A DNA stretch of 64,000 nt from Lasiodiplodia sp. COLG20 (lineage: Eukaryota; Ascomycota; Dothideomycetes; Botryosphaeriales; Botryosphaeriaceae): positions 3,968,001 to 4,032,000 of the forward strand of contig VNWV01000003.1 in NCBI GenBank assembly GCA_009801085.1, given 5' to 3'. The translations under genes and the position numbers were made by a program. Position 1 is the stretch's first letter; each line of letters opens with the position of its first letter. A model generated the notes under the pieces. That model had not been told where the DNA came from, did no database searches, and worked only from the letters and a program-made list of their open reading frames with translations. Below, piece by piece: positions 34,015 through 45,984 of the stretch.

Positions 34015-34530
34015 TGCGTTGCGCTAAGCAAGTTTGCGACTTATCGTTAGTCTTGGGCAGAATGCTTGGTTTTATGCCATGAATGCCGACAGCTCCGATG
34101 TCTTCTCCGAGATCGACTCACACACGGCAACTGGCGGCCGGCCCGAAAACTCTGCTAATACGGTGTTCTTCCCGATCGCTTTATCTGTTCGTTCTAAGGT
34201 GGGGGGCCTCCTCGTTCATTACTCGGCTATTGTTCTTTTGTGGTACGTATCCCCGCGTTGAGTTATCGTTACCCCGCTTTCGAATAATGGACACAGTTTA
34301 TCATCGAACGAAGAACACGATAATGATCATTTCGCGAAGCTTTCAATCTTTCCCTATCGCTGTCGATCGCGGAGCTAGATCTGGCCGAGATTGGCACGCC
34401 AAGACCAGACTCGGCTTAGATATACATTACCCGAAGCCGTATCATTTGTTCATGAACAACATCAAAAGCTCGCAAATGTGTTGATGTTTTTTCCCCTCTT
34501 CTCTGTTCCCTCCGTCTTCGACACCCGACA
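34015..34530. promoter_or_regulatory. Divergent promoter, FAD oxidoreductase / MFS transporter
   Basis: 516 bp between two start codons, suited to co-regulation. It contains a C/T-rich stretch (ccctcttctctgttccctcc) immediately before the transporter ATG and several scattered CGG/CCG triplets, but no copy of the 16-bp palindrome at 28793. Confidence 0.45.
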
Positions 34531-36390
34531 ATGAAGTTCTTTTCGAGGCCTGCGGTGCTCGCCGCCAAGGAGCCAAGGTCTCCAGCTGAGAGGGACCTTG
34601 TGCGGAGACTGGACATCTTCCTGATGACCTTTGGCTGCATCAGTCAGATCATCAAATATTTGGACCAGATGAACATCAACAATGCCTACGTCTCCGGCAT
34701 GAAAGAAGATCTCGAGCTTTATGGAAACGAGCTCAACTATTTTCAGACCTACTTCAATGTGGCCTACTGCATCATGCTGATCCCAAGCCAAGTCATCATG
34801 ACTTATGTCCGACCAAGTCTCTGGCTCAGCAGCTTGGAAATAGCTTGGGGTATCATGACTGGCTTGATGGCAATGGTTACCAAGACATATCAAGTCTATA
34901 TTATCAGGTAGGTGCGTCTTGGACAAATTATGAACAGATTGGCTTACAAAGGCAAACAGAGTGTTCCTCGGATTGTTCGAATCCAGCGCATGGCCAGGCA
35001 TGATGACTCTTTTGATGCACTGGTAAGCCTGCAGGAGGAGAGACCGGAGCTTTAAACTAAAGTGTTTCCAGGTATACGCCTATGGAACTCGCAAAGAGAA
35101 TGGGTTTCTACCACTCTTGCCAAGCGGTAGGGAGTATGATGTCTGGAGCCCTTCAGGCCGCCATAATGGACACCCTGCATGGCCATCACGGGCTTACCGG
35201 ATGGCGCTGGCTCTTCGTGATAAATTCTATCATCACCGGTGTCTGGGGGTTCCTCGGATTCTTCCTGCTGCCCGACTATCCGAACAACCCAAACCCGAGG
35301 GCCTTTTGGTTCCGCAAGACCCACGGTGAGATGGCCATGACGAGACTCACCCGCCACAAGCGAGCGGAGCCAGAGAAGCTTTCCTGGGCCGGTGCGAAGC
35401 GCACGTTCAACTCCTGGATCGTCTACTTCATCGCTACTCTCTACGTCGCGACTGTGCTTACCACCAACGGCAATTCGTTCTTCTCTCTGTTCCTCAAGGC
35501 CATGAAGAACCCCGATGGCTCCGCGAGATGGACGACGGTGCAGGTCAATGCGATCCCAATCGGTGGCTCCGCAATCAATGTTGTTTTTGGTCAGTAAACG
35601 TATAAAGTCATGAAGACGACACCAGGAATGACTGACATCAATGTAGTGTGGATCTGGGCCATTTTGTCGGATGTTTTCCAGACTCGATGGATTTTGATAA
35701 TCGCTCAAGGTATGAGACAGACCTACTGATTTATATGCTGTAGCTAAACTTCTGGTAGCCGTGCTCGGAATGATTCCTGACGTGATTTTAACAATTTGGA
35801 CGTCGCATCCCGAGTCTACTCCCCTTACGAGCGCTTATGCAGGCTATTTCATCTCATATATGTCTATGGGCACAGCACCCCTGATATTTTCATGGTTGTC
35901 TGATTTGTGAGTTTTACCTAGCTCCAATTCATAACTCGCTGTACTAAATAAAGTAGATTGCCACGAGACCCCAGCGGACGTGCCTTGATTGTTGGTGTAT
36001 CAGTGGCATCCTATTATGCCATCTCAGCGTGGAGTCAAGTACTCGTCTGGCCAGCCTCAGAGGCTCCTTATTGTGAGTTATAAGATATCGAGTATCGACA
36101 TTCGCAGAACGTGGCTAACTCGTACAACAGACAAGAAGGGATGGCAGTTGTCGATTGGGCTTTGGATACTTGTCATAGCGATGACATCTACGCTTCGCTT
36201 CATAGACATACGGTATTTGAAGTAAGTCTCCAGCTGACCGAAACCATTAATTGTGTCTGTCACTAATGTGCTCCTCAAAAGGCCGAAACGCGAGGCGCAT
36301 GCTGAGACCATTGAGGGTCAGGTTGTAGAAGAAGAAGTTAACGTAGAAAGAGAGAGCATCAAGACGAAGGGGGTTGATGTTGGAGTTTAG
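34531..36390 (+). CDS. MFS transporter, Fen2/Liz1 (pantothenate-type ACS) subfamily
   Basis: Eight exons: 34531..34907, 34960..35022, 35072..35589, 35647..35709, 35759..35906, 35957..36072, 36131..36221 and 36282..36390, giving 494 residues with every phase consistent. YLDQMNINNAYVSGMKEDL followed by ELYGNELNYFQT in TM1/loop 1 is the signature of the Fen2/Liz1/Seo1 subfamily; VFLGLFESSAWPGMM, WYTPMELAKRMGFYH and GLTGWRWLFVIN follow in order. Twelve hydrophobic segments fit. It probably imports a small carboxylate or vitamin-like compound by proton symport. Position beside the DAO oxidoreductase, sharing its promoter, suggests it supplies that pathway's substrate. It has many more introns than the other two transporters here, in line with a different subfamily. 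Confidence 0.88.
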
Positions 36391-37453
36391 CTGTTTGACG
36401 ATGAACGGATGTTCCGACCCTTAGGGAAGAACGCTAAGTTCTTATTTCCCTTTCTCTTATTTTACAGATAGTTCTAAACGTTACGGTGAAACTACTCCGG
36501 GGAAAAAACGTTGAACAGCGTAAATGAACGACGTTAAACACTGCTGCTCTTTCCGAGTGAGCAAGCTACTTGCATACATACATGAATTACAGAAAACATG
36601 GTCTGATAAGAAAAGGAGTAGATTGAATTGTTGTTGTTGTTGTTGTTGTTTTGTGTATAGCAATGAACTGGGTATGTTCCTTGGTGTTGAGAAAAAGCAA
36701 TGATAACCGGCAATTGAACGCGGCAGTGAAGACAAGTATAAGGTTTGACAAAACTTCGCCAAGAGGATGCTTTTCCCACTTGATGGTGGTAGAACTTACT
36801 GAAACTGAGCCAAACAGAAATTTATGACATATAAATTGCACGCTTCTCGGGTTCTCGCAATACAGTATCAACTAGTCATGTGACAAAGCAGGTATGCACC
36901 GCATTCCGGGTCGAGGAAATCACTAACATAGCTACGCGTGTTAGTGGGCTAATCAGAGGAAAAGCGGCATAAGTAATACGATGGACTGTCCTGACTGAAA
37001 CCTCATCGAGGATAGTAAAGCTCGCGCGCGCTATCAAGATGCTACCGTCTCACAGTGCGGGGTTATCGCCGATAACGGTGGGGCACAGCACCTAGGCAAC
37101 ACTTTAAATTCTTGTCACACGCTGTCAACGCACACAAAACAAACTCAATGATTTGTGCTCTTCTACTAGTACTGCACTGCTCTACCTGTCATTCTGATTC
37201 TCGACGTGGATGTGCAGACCTCCAACCGTTCACATCAGCTCAACAGTTTCCGTGAGACCCTCGTATCCGTGTTCATCGACAACCGCTTCCGAGAAGCCAC
37301 TGTGTCGCCAAGTCCATAACACACAGCCCGGTTTATTCAAGACGTGAATTACATCTTGGATTACAGAGCATTGCCAATCAGTGTAAACAAGGCGACACCG
37401 AAAACAAAGCTCAGCACTAAAACGACTCGCTGCAGCTTATTCCGTCGAACGCC
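36391..37453. other. Intergenic, 3' of transporter / 5' of RdRP
   Basis: No gene recognised. A (TTG)n microsatellite of about 7.7 units lies at 36628-36650. AT-rich up to 37000, then the RdRP promoter. Confidence 0.55.
36628..36650 (+). repeat. (TTG)n microsatellite
   Basis: Uninterrupted TTG units, intergenic. Confidence 0.9.
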
Positions 37454-40400
37454 ATGGACATTTTCGTGCGCGGAGTTCCCGTCCAGACGACCGAGTCTGC
37501 TTTGCGGGATTTCTTCAAACCAGTCCTAGAGCGATTCTCGATCCTTAGGTTCTACTGTACAAAGTTTAGGAACAAGCCTTTCGCGATTCTCACCGTCACA
37601 GACGTTGCGAAAGCCAAACGCTTCCTGGAGAGATTTGGCCAGTCCACGGTGGGTGTCATAGTAGAACGACTCATTTACTTTGATACCCGTTTGATGGTTA
37701 GCGAAAGTAGAAAAAAACCGAACGAGATCGCTTTGAGAGCGCTTCGCCATGAGGAGGAAGATCTACTGCGGAGGGTTAGTCGCAGCACGAAATCCGATCT
37801 AGACAACGAGGCCGCCTCTCATAAACCGAGCCGACGCAAAATCCAGAGAAGATTCGACTTTTCGTGCCTTCAGTGTGGTACATGGGACAGAAGCGGGCGG
37901 GATACCGTCTTCGTGTCCCAATTTGAAGAAGACAGGCCGAAGGGAAGGGTTGTGTTCGGCAAAAAGGCCTTGGCAATGATTCTACGCGCAACGAACCAGG
38001 TTGGTTTTGAATTTCGAATGGACGTTCCCTACTGGAGTATCGACACAATCTCGACGTGTTCACAAACGAACAGAATCACCTTCACCCTCGCGTTTGCGCC
38101 ACGGATTTATAGAATGGCAGACAGATCGATGGAGGAATTGTTTAGCAACCTTGGTATGCTTCCCCCAAAAGAGTTCCGACGGGTAAACGAGCGCGTGCGG
38201 GTATCTGGAATCGACGAGTCACATGAGTCAGTCGTTGGAACCTGCTTTGCCTATCGCATCACGCTTGCCAATCCGAAAGACACCTCGAAGGTGGATCATC
38301 TTGTTCGAACCAACCGTGGAATGCCATCACTTCTCAGCTTTTCTTCCTCGGACTTATTATTTTCTAGCAAATTTAATTTTCCGCGGGATTTCAAGACTCT
38401 GATGGATCGCATTGGCCCAGGCTGCAAGTATGGCGGTTTGGCATTCCCTATCAAGTTTCAGATTGAGCGTTTGGCAAGAAACGCTTACCTACCGCCGGTC
38501 GACATTATCCTCCTGCTCAAAAATATCCACCGCCTTTCTTATCAGGAAGGCCACATTCCAACAGCTATGGCAATCCAAATGCTGGCCAGAAAGATTCCGA
38601 TTCCAGGGCCCCAACTTGAGATCGAAAGCCTGCTCATAAACGTCTTAGACGAGTCTCTTACTCAGTATGCTCAAGAGTTTGAGCTCGAGGGCTCCATCTA
38701 CGACTCGAACTCATGGAACAACAATCAGTGTGCACTCGTACACAGAGTCACTGTCACCCCTACCGGAATGTACCTCGAGGGTCCTGAGCCAGAAGCGGGC
38801 AATCGTGTCCTTCGCCAATACCGGGATCATGCAGATCATTTCCTTCGGGTGGAGTTTACGGACGAGGATGGTGATTATGTCCGCTTCGAGCCAAGGACTG
38901 ATTTGTCGGAAATATTCGGCAAGCGCTTCAAAGGTGTACTCGATGGCACTATCGACATTGGTGGGCGTTCTTTCGAGTTCTTGGGGTTCTCTCATTCTTC
39001 ACTTCGCCAGAGGACGTGTTGGTTCATGGCTCCTATCACACTCGAGAAAGGCCTGATTGTCACAGCACAAGATGTCGTCAAAGGCCTAGGAGATTTCTCC
39101 GAGATTCGATGCCCAGCAAAATGCGCGGCGCGCATCGGACAGGCCTTCTCCGAGACCACAGCCACAGTGACTATATCACGCGAGATGCTTCAGCCTATGC
39201 ACGACGTGGTCAGAAACGGTCGAACATTTAGCGACGGTGTTGGCACCATCTCATCTGAGTTGCTCCGTCGTGTGTGCAAGCATTACGGGCAAAATCGTAG
39301 TCAGAAGCTAACCTGCCTGCAAATTCGGTTCGGTGGTAAGAGGCAACTCCACTAACACGAGATAAACACTTTGCTAAATACAAAATAGGCGCCAAGGGCA
39401 TGGTGTCACTAGACAATCGCCTTCAGGGAGAGCTGTTGGTCCTTCGCCCTTCAATGCAAAAGTTTCACGGCTCGAGAACGTGGGACATCGAAGTATGCGG
39501 TGCTAATTTCAAACCACTACCAATGTACCTCAACCGGCAATTAGTCAAGATTCTCGAGGACCTCGGCGTACCTGCGGAAAACATCCTCGCCCTTGAGCAA
39601 CAGATGGTCGAACAGATTCGTCGCATTACCGAATCTCCTCTCAATGCTGCCATCTTTTTGGAGACAAACCGTGTAGGCATCTCTACAAAAATGCCATTTA
39701 TTTTTCGATTTCTGGATGAATTAGGCCTCACCTTCGGTGGAGACACCTTTCTGTCGCATGTAGTAGAGATTTCAGTCCTCTCTCAACTTCGCGATGTGAA
39801 ATACCGTTCCCGCATCTCCGTGGAGCAAGGAGTAACACTGTACGGCATCATGGATGAGACCGGGTTTCTGGAAGAGGGAGAGATCTACTGCACTTTCGAG
39901 CGGCCAGGAGAGAAAGGCAAGCTCAAGAAATGTGTCCTTGTTGGCAAGAACGTGGTTGTTACCAGGTCCCCCGCTCTGCACCCGGGTGACGTCCAAAAAG
40001 CCCGAGCCGTCAAGCATCTGCCTTCCGGTTCTCCTTTGAGAGCGCTCTCCAACGTCGTGGTTTTCAGCCAGAAAGGCCAGCGTGATCTGCCTTCCCAACT
40101 CAGCGGTGGAGATCTCGACGGTGACCTATACAACATCATTTTCGATGAGCGCCTCATCCCACCAAATATCCATCCGCCTGCCGACTACAATGCCGTCCCT
40201 CCTATGGACATTGGTCGACCGGTTTCCCAGAAAGACATCACGGAGTTCTTCGTCAAGTTCATGGAAACAGACCAACTCGGCCGCATCTCCACAATACACA
40301 TGCAATTGGCAGACCGGGCTCCCACGGGGACACTTGATCCCGACTGCAAGAAGCTAGCGGAAATGGCATCTACAGCGGTAGACTTCTCGAAGACAGGGAT

Positions 40401-41233
40401 TCCTGTGGACATGAGCCAATGTCCTCGACACGACATGATCCGTCCAGACTTCATGGCTACCAGCCCCCACGTAACAGTCCAGAGGAGTGGAGTCGCCTTT
40501 GACGAACACGATGATGATGATGATGACAACGACGCCGTTGAGGCCCTGGACCCTGATCTCAGATCATTCAGGTACTACGAAAGCGAGCACGTTCTTGGCC
40601 GCTTGTACCGGGCAATCGATGAGAAGAAAATTTTCGAGGACATGCATCGACATATTCAAAGCGACCATCGTGTTGCAGCCGGTGTGGACGTGATGACCCA
40701 GGTGTGGATGCATGTCCTTCGCGAGACCGCCCTGATTCAGTGGGAAGCATACAAGCCTTTGGCAAGGGAAATACGAGAAATGTGAGTCCATCTTCCGTGG
40801 TGATATCTATTCCAGATGGTCATCAAACCCATTTTAACACATGCTCTGTAGTTATGAGTCAAATCTTCTCGATGTGATGTACGATTTCTCAATGCACTCG
40901 CGGTATCCCCTCACGGAAATCGAAGTCTTCGGTGGCAACATCGTTGGCAGGAACAGTGGCAGTACGAATCGCCGCATCCGCGAGCGTACGATCGAAATGA
41001 GTAAGCGGTTTGAGAGTGACACTGCTTCCATTGTCCAGCGTATCGTACAGGGGGATGACGGTGATCATGATGAGGCACTTGCGCGATCGGTTGCATGCAT
41101 GGCTATTGGGATGACGGAGGGGTCCAGGTTTGGAAACATGTTTGGAGCACTACAGAGCTGGAAATACTTCGCTGCGGCAGTATGCCTACAGCAGGTCGAG
41201 GTGTTCAAAGACAAATATGATCCTTTCTGGTAG
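37454..41233 (+). CDS. RNA-dependent RNA polymerase of the RNA-silencing type
   Basis: Three exons, 37454..39335, 39389..40781 and 40852..41233, give 1218 residues. The N-terminus (MDIFVRGVPVQTTESALRDF) is an RRM-like domain. The catalytic core begins near residue 410, and the junction RFGG|AKGMVS restores the block before the active site. LSGGDLDGDLYNIIFD (DLDGD at about 869-873) is the eukaryotic RdRP catalytic loop with three Asp for Mg2+. RSPALHPGDVQ, KGQRDLPSQLSGGD and QLADRAPTGTLDPDCKKLAE are matching family motifs; a helical C-terminal region follows in exon 3. It should convert single-stranded RNA to dsRNA for Dicer in quelling, meiotic silencing or antiviral defence. DEHDDDDDDNDAVEALD at about 1018-1034 is an acidic, probably disordered loop. 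Which paralogue (QDE-1, SAD-1 or RRP-3 type) needs a tree. No Dicer or Argonaute gene is in the window. Confidence 0.95.
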
Positions 41234-41729
41234 GACATTTTTGAATATTGACGACTACTGCCGTTGCTCGTCATTCCTTTTCTTTGCTTTCTCAACGGCA
41301 CTATTCAGACTAGTAATAGGGCAGAGTTCATGGATGCTTGAAAGAAAATGATGTATCCGAGTCTGGTGCTATTTTCAGACAATGCACAAGCCCATTGTGT
41401 CTGCCTGAGAATGCTTGACTCGTCAAGCGTGAATAGTTGGAATAGATTTCCTAGTATACTAGTAGAATATGAAAGATTATACGGGATATGACACAAAGAA
41501 GAGATTTTGTTTCGTCGTTACAGAAAGGAGATTCGGAGTTCAGCTTGCCTCTTTACACCAGCACTTACTTCATTACCTCGCTTCTTCCACTTTACCGCTA
41601 CGCCACCATTTTACATCCCAACTTCTTCCAAATACAAGGGAACTCTCCTGTAACACTTGTTCACTTCTCCCTGTTGATCGGCTCCACTCTTTCTTCGCAG
41701 ATTCCCTCCTACTGGTTGACTGCATAGCC
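41234..41729. other. Convergent 3' intergenic region
   Basis: About 500 bp between convergent genes. The minus strand here does not encode CorA-type transmembrane helices, which matters for the truncation of the neighbouring gene. Confidence 0.55.
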
Positions 41730-44700
41730 TCAAACAGCAACCACTTCCGTAGGCTCGATGATGGTGAATGTGTCTGGGTTGAAAACCTGGCGCAGATCGT
41801 TGAGAACATCGTATTGAGCCTTACGCACTTTGGAAAGGGCACGAATATCTTCCTGCAGAAGATATATTTGGCTGAAAAGGCGTCTTCGTGGGCGGTCGTT
41901 AAATACGTGGTATTCCTAAAAGACGTTTATTCGGTCACTAAGACGTTGCCTCAGATTGGATGATGACTTACCAATTCGGAGATCATTTTTGCATAAAACT
42001 CTACCGTGCTCTGATCATGCCAAACCGGCCGTTCCAGCAGATGTTGTAAAATGTTGGAAGTAGTGAACCGTGTGCCAACACCCGTGTAGACCTTTCGTGA
42101 TGAGTTCAGGTCGTTCTTCATCATGAGACAGATATCTTCCCAGGCTCGCAGCATCGAAGCTTCCGTGTCTTTCCCAAATCCATCTACCAAGCTGATATAT
42201 TCATCAACCCGTGGAGGTTCCGTCTTCTCTGATCTGTAAGGCACCCAGTCTTCAAATGCGGAGTGTATGAGGGTCGCAGTATGGCCAGATGCAAGCATGA
42301 GACGTGCGAGGCATCTCATGGCCTCGATCATTGAGTCCGGTAACGTATAAGATGGTTGCTCATCTCCAATACTTTTTGCTAATGCCGTCTTCATCCCATG
42401 AGCTATGCGCTGTATGTCATCCAGGCGATCAATGAGGACCTTGATCAATGCCAACTGAGCTTCTTCAAGTCTTTTTGCCCAGACCTGCTCAAAACCTACC
42501 GTAAGCAGATAAAAGGCCGCAGGCCTGTCACGCAATCGGTCAATACTCTTGGAGTAATGCTCCGTTATCAGATGCCATGCGGCTGCTTCGGGTGTATCAT
42601 ACTGTTGACCATTTTGGCATGGCTTGCAGATGTCCTCTGTGCGGCGATCCGGACGAGGTATATCGTAAAGTCGTCTCATTTCAGCTACTTCATCCGCAGA
42701 CCCCAACACAGTCCACTTCTGAAGTTTGAGCTTATGCTCCGAGCTGGGAGATATGTTTGTGTTCGACTCGAATGTGTATCAGTGACCATCTTTATGCGTA
42801 TACTTGGATGCGGTCTTACCGAAAGAAGAGCCTCGAGTGCACCCCACATCTTTTGCAGCAGTTCGTGGTTGTCCTGAGAGGATACGAAAAGAGAAATGAT
42901 CCGTTTTGTAGATTGAATGATTTGCAGAATCAGTTCGCGTTTCTGGCAATTCTGACATCGGCACTTGGATGGATCTTTTGGCCGTGCGGTTGCCTTGAAC
43001 TTGTGATATTCACACGGAAAAGTTCGCGTTGATCCATCTCGGTGATTTACTTTGAACGACTCAAATTGCCGCAAGCTGGCCGTGGACATCTCTGCGTAGA
43101 GATTCTCTTCCAAGTACTCGCGCCTCGATGCGGTTGGTACGGGATGGTCGGAAGGGAAGTGGTTCTGCGCATCGTTTATTCTGTTGAGGACGATGTCTAT
43201 TACGTCGTTCTCTTTCTCCTCTTGACTCCGAAGGTTCGTTGCAGAATCATTTCGACTGAAGTCCCAACATAAGAATGGGCGAATGCTTGATAGTGCCGTC
43301 TGCGTGATCTCATGCATCGCGACGCTCATTCCAGCATCACGTACGACAGGCCCCCTATTTCTTGCACCTCTTCCATCATTAGAGGTCTTGTTGCCCTGTT
43401 CATCCTCATCGTCCACACTTTCTTCTATCGACATGGATGTTGAAGTCGAGAACGAATCCTCATAACTTTTCGCAATCCACACCACAAGTGTAGGAGATGT
43501 CGCAGATATTGTGAGGTACAGCCAAAGGCTTGCTGTCAGAGGGCTTCCGTCAACATACAAGAGGTAATGCTTTGGGTTTGTTTGTTTCCCGACCAAACAT
43601 GTTTCTGCAACCAATATTTGCAAGGCCTATACGGAAATGGCACATGTCAATAAAATGGACGAGACGATCTTCCGAACATATACTTACTTGAAATGACGGG
43701 CAGTGATCGAACGGAACAATAACTTCCCGGTGACGGTGATCGATCAGCTTGATCCACATCAGTGAGTGACGCCCATGAGTAGCTGGAATCGGTTGACGAG
43801 TTAGTTTTGTGGGTAGAAGCTCCCAAAGGGAACAGGGACTACTCGATACTATCGTGTCTGAGGGATTATTAGATCATGCCATTTAGACTGCCACGCGGGT
43901 TTACCTTTTCCAAGAAGCAGGATCCAAACCTGTGGGACGTAAAGCAGTTCACCCGTTTCTTCCTTGAAAGCCTGTTTCTCTTCACGTTCCAGGATAAGTT
44001 CGTTTCCATAGGACCATTGGAAAAGTGTCCGTGTCCTACACAAGCCTCGGCACTCTGCTGCTGATACTCCGTCCGTATAACCATCTCCCCTTAGTAGGTA
44101 TGGAAAACATAACCACGTGGCGGCAACGTTCGGAGAAGTATCTTCTTTCGCTCCCGGTACATCGCAGCGGAATACACCATGCAATGCGCCTTTCCCTTGC
44201 CGAGAAGGTCTTGAAAATCTTTTTGCGACCTCGTCCATAAGCCGTTGAACAATCTTCGATAGCACCTGAGAATCCTTGACATGAGGAGTTTGTAGCGCTA
44301 GATCCTATGTACGTTTAATATCTTCTCGCCAAAGGTTTCGGCGAAAGCTTACTTTGAAGCGTTCCAGATCCATAAAGGGGCGCTCAATGTGCCTAAATGC
44401 ATCAGAATTACTGTGCCATTGAGACTTCGAGGTCAAATACCTACTGCCAATGAGTGAAAGTTTCTTACGGGAGATCATCCATGTGCCAAAACTCAATCGA
44501 TTCCTCACCTTGGGCATCTGTGCTGCTCGAAGATAAGACGATGTGTAGTTCTTGGGTTTCCTCCAAAGAAGTTCTGGAGTTGTGATGGTTTGAAATAGCA
44601 GGCGGCCTCTGGGCACGAAGGCTTGCGGGATTCTGCGGGTCATCTGATGCGACGTCTAACTCGAAGAACAACCGTGAGTCATCAGTAGATGTCCGCGGAG

Positions 44701-45079
44701 ACAGGTGTTGGGTTGCTGATACGTCTCGCTTGGGAACCTGATTCATGTGTGACGTAGGGGCTGCCTGGTTCCAACCTTCATCTCGACGGTCTCGTGGATC
44801 GTTGCAGCGGTCCTGTTGCTCGTGGACGGTTGGGGGAGAGATTAAGCGAGGCATTCGATCGATCTGATCGCCTCGGCTTCCTCTTGGTTGACTTTGATCA
44901 TCGCCTATCTTAATGAGAGTCTGATCTTCGAATCTGACGTTTTTACCAGATTTTCTGCGGACAGCTTTCTGGCTTTTTGCTTGATAATCCGCCTGGATTC
45001 GAACGCCGTTCATACCCAAACGGTTGTTTCTGTTGCCAAGTTGTCTCCAGTAAATATCCTCGTCATCTGAGAAAGACAT
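41730..45079 (-). CDS. Fungal protein ending in an incomplete CorA-like region
   Basis: Eight exons: 45079..44469, 44392..44353, 44304..43905, 43857..43843, 43782..43688, 43626..42820, 42718..41972 and 41915..41730, giving 966 residues in one frame. Exon 4 is a 15-nt microexon needed to join LLGK|DTIVS|THGRHSLMW. Residues 1-203 are polar and disordered. TRTLFQWSYGNELILERE then ELLYVPQVWILLLG match the soluble part of fungal CorA-like/ankyrin-associated proteins. The C-terminus (RRRLFSQIYLLQEDIRALSK, then QYDVLNDLRQVFNPDTFTI) matches the helical stalk that precedes the two CorA transmembrane helices in that family, but the frame stops about 12 residues later. No donor before the stop rescues it. 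It is therefore probably a soluble or truncated paralogue. Function unknown; such proteins often have STAND- or HET-like neighbours. Family assignment is moderate. Confidence 0.65.
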
Positions 45080-45984
45080 TGCTGTCCTATTGTGCAAGTA
45101 GAAGACGTTTGGGGTGGTACAGCTGTGAAATATCCATCTGCCAAATGAGTGGCGTGTGAGAGGACCTCTAGAGCGGACCCTCGGGTACTTAAAGACTCTC
45201 AGCCTCGTCGCTCAACCATCAATTCCGCCCATCCCTGCGTTGCTGACGAATATGCAGTACTGTCAGCACACATTTCTTCGTGCATCAAGAGGCTTGTGTA
45301 ATACATTACAAAGCCACCACAATCCCACTTATTGATCAGGCCAGCTACCACAGGGTATACAACGTCAATAGTCAAGGGGCTGAGATAAGGATCTGGTTCT
45401 GACCCCCCGCAATTCACGATAATTAGGAATTTAATTTTCTGGTGCATAAAGGCAGTTCTTCAAGCTTCTATTATGGTTTCGTTGTCTCTGTCTTTATGCT
45501 AACAATATCCAGATGTGCCCATCCCAATTGTACAGGTTTACCGCTCCCACACGCTCCCGACGGCTAGCGCGGCGATTATGCAAGTCATCGACAGGGATGA
45601 CTCTCCAGATACAGTAATGTCTCTCGTTATTGGTTGCACCAACCGAGGTTGACCACTTCAGCTGAGTTCAGCTCGGCCATCGCAGACCGTAAGCACGTTA
45701 CACATGTAGCTCCGCCCATATCTTGATTCGAGTCTTCATGCATGATCTAGGCTTGCTCCCGTAAGTTCTATATACGAAGACAGCTATCGAAGCGCAGATC
45801 CATCCGAGCAACGTAGCACGTACTCCGAAGCCGCATCACCTAAAGCCGCGCTCTTCAACAAGTCCCACGTCAAGAAGGATCTGAGCTAGCTAAAGCCATC
45901 ACTGAGGGTCTACCTTCTTACATGTACTCCCAGACGAGGGTGTCAAAATGGATGACAATATCGAGACATGCTTGCAGACCGCAT
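45080..45984. other. Intergenic, no gene recognised
   Basis: 905 bp. A 3' flank of the FAD monooxygenase and the 5' flank of the CorA-like gene. Composition is mixed and no frame is convincing. Confidence 0.5.
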
